This document shows positions 59,901 through 64,000 of a stretch of DNA of 64,000 bases, piece by piece; the first letter of the stretch is position 1; every line of letters begins with the position of its first letter. The DNA comes from Pomacea canaliculata (taxonomy: Eukaryota > Mollusca > Gastropoda > Architaenioglossa > Ampullariidae): contig NC_037597.1 in assembly GCF_003073045.1 (NCBI RefSeq), positions 22,458,158 through 22,522,157 of the forward strand, written 5' to 3'. A model generated the notes under the pieces. The model ran no database searches and had not been told where the DNA came from. It worked only from the letters and a program-made list of their open reading frames with translations. The position numbers and the translations under genes are program-made.

Positions 59901-61704
59901 CGCAAATCTCATTGCCGATTGAGGCTGCAGCTGGGAACAGGGTTATATTCCTGTCTCAGAGGCTGTATTTATGGAGCTTCGTCATGCCCCGCGATCTTTC
60001 AAGTGCTCTCTTCCGAGGTATGTGCACCTGTAGAATTCGTGTGATGTGCAGGTGCAGAGATCGATCGGGATTTTCATCCGGACACCCGTCGATGATTTTG
60101 AGACAGTGACAGTCACGCAGACACATAAAGCAGGCCGTTGTTTGAGCTTGTGCAATGGCATGGTGGTCAACTGAGCAGAGAAAAAAATATAACAAAGCAA
60201 GCAACAAATGCCGTATTCTTCACCAGAACGCCTTTATTCTTGACTAAAGAAAGGAGAGAATATTATAAGATATTAATTTCCTTCTCGTCCACTTCTATCA
60301 CTTACCTCTATGTCTTCTGTCTTTTGTCGCCCTTCTGTCATCGCTGTCCATGTTTTCGTTCCTTCAGGTACTTCTTATTGACCTCGTTTTGTGTCAAGTG
60401 TTGAGCGCATGCTCCATGTTTATTATTATTATTCCACAGAATAGATCTGGCACACATTGCTTTCCTCATTCACTGCCTCACCGAGATGGCTGTGGCATTG
60501 TTGATGTTGGTGCTAGCTTGTATGGTCAGTGCCGGCTTCACTCACCTTTGTAAGGGAATCACATCGGGACCTTATAGTGTACCCAGGTGAGTTCATGCTC
60601 ATATTGATATGTTGATGTGTGTGCACAGGTGAGTTCATATTAGTATTATCTTGTGTTGAGGTGTGCACGTGCACACAGGTGAATGTACACAGGTGAGTTC
60701 ATGTTGATATTAGTGTTTACCTGTCATTATATGTGTGCCAGTGTGATGGGTGATTGTGTGTGTGTGTGAAGAAATCCAACCATGTGTACATTCGTAGACA
60801 GCTACATGTCTGTCCCCATGACTAATTGCACTTAGCTTGTGTAGTTTGCACATATGCTCATGCATCTAGACATTACTTATCTCACTGTGAAAGAGGAAGG
60901 ACAGCAGAGCTTATTTCTTGAGCACTGTACTTTGAAATGCAATAAATGTTTTATTTAGCATGGACTAATATTTTCTGAGACATCTTTACGGACACGGAAC
61001 CATAACTGTCTGATGTAATTTTACTTAGCTTATGAAACCTACTGACAGTATTCAATACGAAGCTGACAGGTAGGCAAATGAATAGGTAATGCAAAGTATA
61101 TGTTTGTTGTTGCTGTTTACAGCTGTTCGCATGCGGAGAAGTTCAAGGACTGGAGAGGGCACGACGCGACCAACTTCTACACCTGCCTGGCAGTGGCAAC
61201 GGTGAGTGAAGTCGTCCACTTGTAGATCGTCCACTTCACTGGGATTCTCTTCTTTTACCTGCTTTTTATGTGGCTACCTTTCTTTGTCAGATCGGAATCC
61301 CGTCTAAATGTCATTAATTTGCTTTGGTCTATCTTTCTCTCTTTTTATTTATTTTGTCTCTCATTTCGTCTTTGATCGTCTGCGAGTCATTTCTTCTCTC
61401 TTTGAACGTAAACGAGTCATTTCTTTCCATCAAGCCAAATTAGAAAACACATAGGCCTAGTGCAGTGGATGAAAGTAGAAAAGGAGATAAGTCTTTTACT
61501 GAGTATATGAGTAAGAAACTTCACGTTACTTAGTCTGACGACTATAAAATTTACTCACATTTTTTTTTTATTCAGGCGGGTGCCTGGTTCCAGTTTGTCT
61601 TCTGGCTGCTGCAGGGTTTGTTTGGAGTCTGGAAGCTTTGGCGCCTCAACATGCTGCCAGTGCTACCAGACTGGCTGAAACTACCGTGTGTCACCAGTGC
61701 ATAA
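50931..61704 (+). CDS. TMEM179-family four-pass membrane protein (five coding exons)
   Basis: Exons: 50931-51053, 59095-59309, 60440-60586, 61123-61201 and 61576-61704. Phases agree and give 230 residues (human TMEM179 about 233, TMEM179B about 219). The start is a double ATG six bases after an in-frame TAG. Four hydrophobic segments lie at about 20-40, 83-105, 117-146 and 184-207. FFVIVPLGLL followed by NKNCVLY matches the TMEM179 N-terminus (VVVVPL ... RGRCLLF). Loop cysteines C48, C79, C150 and C163 fit the family; SCSHAEKF recalls SCEELQ in TMEM179 and SCSEAQK in TMEM179B. A glycosylation sequon NET is at residue 60 in the first loop. The function of the family is unknown. The copy could be orthologous to either vertebrate gene or to their ancestor. 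The first intron is 8 kb. Confidence 0.87.
53429..53478 (+). repeat. 25 bp tandem duplication
   Basis: cacgaaacacgtctccag followed by ccttcaa or acttcaa, repeated twice head to tail with one mismatch. Confidence 0.85.
55127..55915 (+). mobile_element. Degenerate Tc1-like (Tc1/mariner, DD34E type) transposase copy
   Basis: Translated pieces across frames follow a Tc1-like transposase in order. First comes a helix-turn-helix end like SxQTVRNWLLRA (about 55210). Next come WTRQQ and the first catalytic block VLFIDESCVV (about 55360), then RVRRRQGKRY, VVERDRCGGGSIMVLGG, GNLKGVAYRDTILQ and the second catalytic block DDNARPHWDRV (about 55610). The C-terminal end reads TLVQSSRCIQANGGRTRH (about 55855-55905). 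The third catalytic Glu region (usual form LNPIEHLW) reads LNPTICR, so the Glu is gone. There are several frame changes and stops, and no terminal repeats were matched, so it is an old inactive copy. Confidence 0.82.
55995..56100 (+). repeat. Dispersed repeat, family B, third copy
   Basis: gagaaaccggagtatccaga, gaaagcccccaacaccaacc and ttgcaaaccgtgaca, followed by gtcgcaaaaaggtcggagga. Related to 30565-30620. I have seen this wording as a common short repeat in marine invertebrates but cannot name the family. Confidence 0.5.
58590..58830. repeat. GTCAC/GTGAC-rich patch with internal repeats
   Basis: ggtcgtttgcatgtcaccct and gaccgtttgcgcgtgacact are near-repeats about 60 bases apart, among many GTCAC and GTGAC words. 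GC content is clearly above the flanks. No ends or target-site duplication found. Confidence 0.4.
60584..60705 (+). repeat. Minisatellite that repeats a splice donor
   Basis: The exon 3 donor context caggtgagttcatg begins at 60584 and recurs as caggtgagttcata (60626), caggtgaatgt (60676) and caggtgagttcatg (60690), with gttgatatt-type spacers between. The later copies lie inside intron 3. Confidence 0.75.
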
Positions 61705-63638
61705 AGTTTTCTATCTTCCGTCATTTTGCGCAGGTGTACTTGCCTTTCACCAGCGCACACACAAAAATGTCTGCAGATGCCCATACACTGCTCAAGAGGC
61801 CTGAAACGCCCTATGTTTCCAGAACTTTGAAATGTTCACCTTTCATTAATCCTTTCGCTAGGACCATTCTCGCCTTGACCTGACACCTATAGCAACTTGT
61901 TCTTCGACAGCGTCTTACACTACTGCACTTACAGCTCGAGAGCGCTGACCAGTCGCCTTCCGGCTCCTACGCCAAGGTTGAGTTAGGTTTGAGAAGGCAA
62001 GGATTGAGGACAAGCAACTGGCGTCCCAGCGCCAGCTCCATTTACTTGCCGTCCTGCAGTGAGAGCAGGAGTTCCACCGAGGGCAGCCACCACGAGTGGG
62101 CGAGCTGATCTAGGAAGGGCAGTTTGTTGTCAGTCATCCTGACTGACGTGTAATGCTGTTGTCTACATCGGAGCCACGTTGCTACTATTCAGAACGCTTC
62201 GTGATGTGCACTTTACTATTTAATCAGGCGTGCTTTGATGTTTTTGAAGTAACGTTTCAGTTTTTTCTGCCTGACTCTCTGCCTGACTCTCTGCCTGCCT
62301 GATTCTTTCCATCGTCTCTGTAATTAATTGTTCATGAGTTTGGGCACTAATTCATCTCTGCTCCATGGGGGTGTGTATGTTCGTGTGTGTGAGAAAATGT
62401 GTACATGTGTTTTACAATAATATCGCGGTGCACAAGGTTCAGAATTTTGTAGCTGCTCTTTTGCGACTGGCAAACCGCCGCTGGTTTCCCGATACGTTTA
62501 ACGAGCGGCAGGATTTGTTAGATGCTCACTCTATTTGCTGTGAAAATGGAGCCTGTTTTTATCATGCTTATTTATTTGTGCTTTACATGACTAGAATCTT
62601 ATTGATCCATTTTAAGCTATAAAACACGATTTTTTGTTGGCTTTAGGAGTTTATTTATTCTGTCATTTTGTGCATCAGAGGCTTTTGCTGTCAGATTCAA
62701 CTTGAGCACTATTTATTTGCCACAAGCTATAGGCAAGATACTTTTATTAGTTTTCATATATTCCTGAAATCTTAAATCTTAGCCCAGACTGGAAATAATA
62801 AACAAGATTATAGCACTTAAACCCTGGTTTTATAAAGTACTTGTGTGTTGGCTGCACTAATGGAAGGATGGAATGATGAAACGAACTGATGTACCGCTCT
62901 TATAGTTTAATGGACAAAGCTCTTCAACATTATATCACGAAGAATGGTATCCCTACCTTCAGTCACTTCTTGTAAGGGCATATGATGCAATATTCGATAA
63001 AAGGATACGATTGTAACGAAAAGGTTTGCTACGAAAAGAACGGGCACAAGAGGCATAACTGCATTTTCACTTCCCTAAGCTAATGAATCAAGGAGTTCAC
63101 TCCCATATATATATATAACCTGAATTCCCAGGGCACCTCTCTTAAACATATTGTTTAACGAAATACTTGCTTTAGATTAATACAAACAGTGCATAAACGT
63201 GCTTTCAATGAAACAGTTGTGTTGGTGATGAACACTTTACAGATGGTACAGAGGAGTCCCGAATATTATCGTCTCCGAAAGAAATTAATATACAACGGTA
63301 AATCTAATTTCATTTATTGAAATTCTGGCATTCAATAAAATACAGAACCCCCTATCTTCTCTGCTTTTAACGGTGGAGAAACTGAACTGTCATTCTGCCA
63401 GTTTTACCTCGATCAAATCAGTGACAAATCCTTAACACAATATTTCATTCTTGACAAAAGGAAACGCTTATTTGTTTCTTAAAACAAATTAATGTGCTGA
63501 AGCTCTCATGTTTTCGGTTATATGAAATCTAGTTTAAGGTCCATTAAAAACTTTTGTCTCAGACAAAATATGGTGGCTGTACGATTTACATCATGGCTTC
63601 TAGCTGCTTCATCCAAGGTCCATTTTCTGCTAAGCCTT
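61705..63638. other. Convergent 3' UTR region between two TMEM179-family genes
   Basis: It holds a plus-strand AATAAA at 62797 and a minus-strand one (tttatt) at 63312, both plausible ends for the flanking genes. No further gene recognised. Confidence 0.5.
62797..62802 (+). terminator. Candidate poly(A) signal of the plus-strand TMEM179-family gene
   Basis: AATAAA about 1.1 kb after the stop codon, the first canonical signal on this strand. Confidence 0.35.
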
Positions 63639-63884
63639 CTACTTCTTGCGGTAAGGATGAATATTCCTGCGCTTTTTGTTTTTGTCATCGTCGTCGTCGT
63701 CGTCACTACCGTACTGCACCCGACAACGGCACGTCCAGCAGGGGCAAAGGTAATTGCAAGGGTTGGTCCACTCGCAGCATCTGTTGCGCGTCAGCACGGC
63801 AAACTCGCGGTGGCGGGCGGACACCACCAGCAGACTGGTGCCCATCTGCAGCGACCACACGATCCACGACAACCATGACCCCGC
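63639..63884 (-). CDS. Second TMEM179-family gene, last coding exon; upstream exons outside the window
   Basis: On the minus strand an acceptor (ggcttgttgcag) opens a phase-0 exon of 81 codons plus TAG. It begins AGSWLSWIVWSLQMGTSLLV, which lines up with the last exon of the plus-strand gene (AGAWFQFVFWLLQGLFGVWK), also phase 0 and at the same point in the last membrane segment; human TMEM179 has FGLWASWLAWL there. After the membrane segment come a Cys-rich patch (CCEWTNPCNYLCPCWTCRC), likely cytosolic and a candidate palmitoylation region, then a run of seven Asp encoded by a GAC/GAT triplet repeat, and a basic end KNKKRRN. The family call rests on one exon and on the matching intron position. 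Confidence 0.7.
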   Translation of the reverse strand, partial: AGSWLSWIVWSLQMGTSLLVVSARHREFAVLTRNRCCEWTNPCNYLCPCWTCRCRVQYGSDDDDDDDKNKKRRNIHPYRKK

Positions 63885-64000
63885 CTGCAACAAGCCAACG
63901 CCTCAGTTACTGGACGAGCAGCAAGTCACGCAGCACTTGTTGCATGGATTCTGTCGGATGGATGTTGCATGCATGGATATTGGATGGGTAAGGTGTGGGG

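Noticed and set aside
63522-63991. Plus-strand frames of 118 and 145 codons at the window end
   Set aside because: They are antisense shadows of the TMEM179-like last exon, whose minus-strand reading has a splice acceptor, membrane segment and family match.
1-64000. tRNA genes, rRNA, CRISPR arrays or virus-derived elements
   Set aside because: Looked for by eye on both strands; no cloverleaf, regularly spaced repeat array or virus-like gene was seen. Short or very decayed cases could be missed.

Overview
The window is a 64 kb piece of AT-rich animal nuclear DNA. Its genes are split by many short and long introns, and the spacers hold decayed transposons and simple repeats. The protein set and the repeat types suit a lophotrochozoan, most likely a mollusc; that is an inference, because nothing in the sequence fixes the species. 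No CRISPR array, tRNA, rRNA or prokaryotic-style operon was seen.

Layout, left to right. The last coding exon of a neuroglobin-like globin lies at 1235-1447 (+). About 7 kb of repeat-bearing spacer follows. EIF1AD (8910-11582, -, four coding exons) stands head to head with BANF1, the barrier-to-autointegration factor BAF (13267-14071, +, two coding exons). A 217 bp hAT-like MITE sits in their shared 5' region. Downstream is a second, divergent BAF gene (17147-18975, +) with the same length and the same intron position. A LINE fragment with an inverted 5' part follows at 20427-20933. A PLEKHD1-type gene (PH domain plus coiled coil) spans 23288-40275 (+) in about 15 coding exons, including a 21-nt microexon. 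The stretch 40276-50930 holds no gene I recognise. A TMEM179-family membrane protein gene spans 50931-61704 (+, five coding exons); its 8 kb first intron holds a dead Tc1-like transposon. The last exon of what looks like a second TMEM179-family gene lies at 63639-63884 (-), convergent with the first.

How the genes fit together. BAF bridges DNA and tethers it to LEM-domain proteins of the nuclear envelope. The window carries a standard BAF with all the key residues I know. It also carries a tandem copy that keeps the dimer glycine (G47) but has Arg at position 58, the same change that in human BAF is used to abolish LEM binding, and has lost the second glycine of the helix-hairpin-helix (G27 to D27). 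This is the most interesting single observation. As recalled, the human counterparts of these genes lie on two arms of one known paralogon: NGB, PLEKHD1 and TMEM179 on 14q24-q32, and EIF1AD-BANF1 and TMEM179B on 11q12-q13. The window may therefore preserve a piece of the ancestral bilaterian linkage.

Gene structures were built by hand from splice signals, phase and remembered homologues. Splice phases agree at every listed coding junction. Untranslated exons, promoters and poly(A) sites are much less certain.
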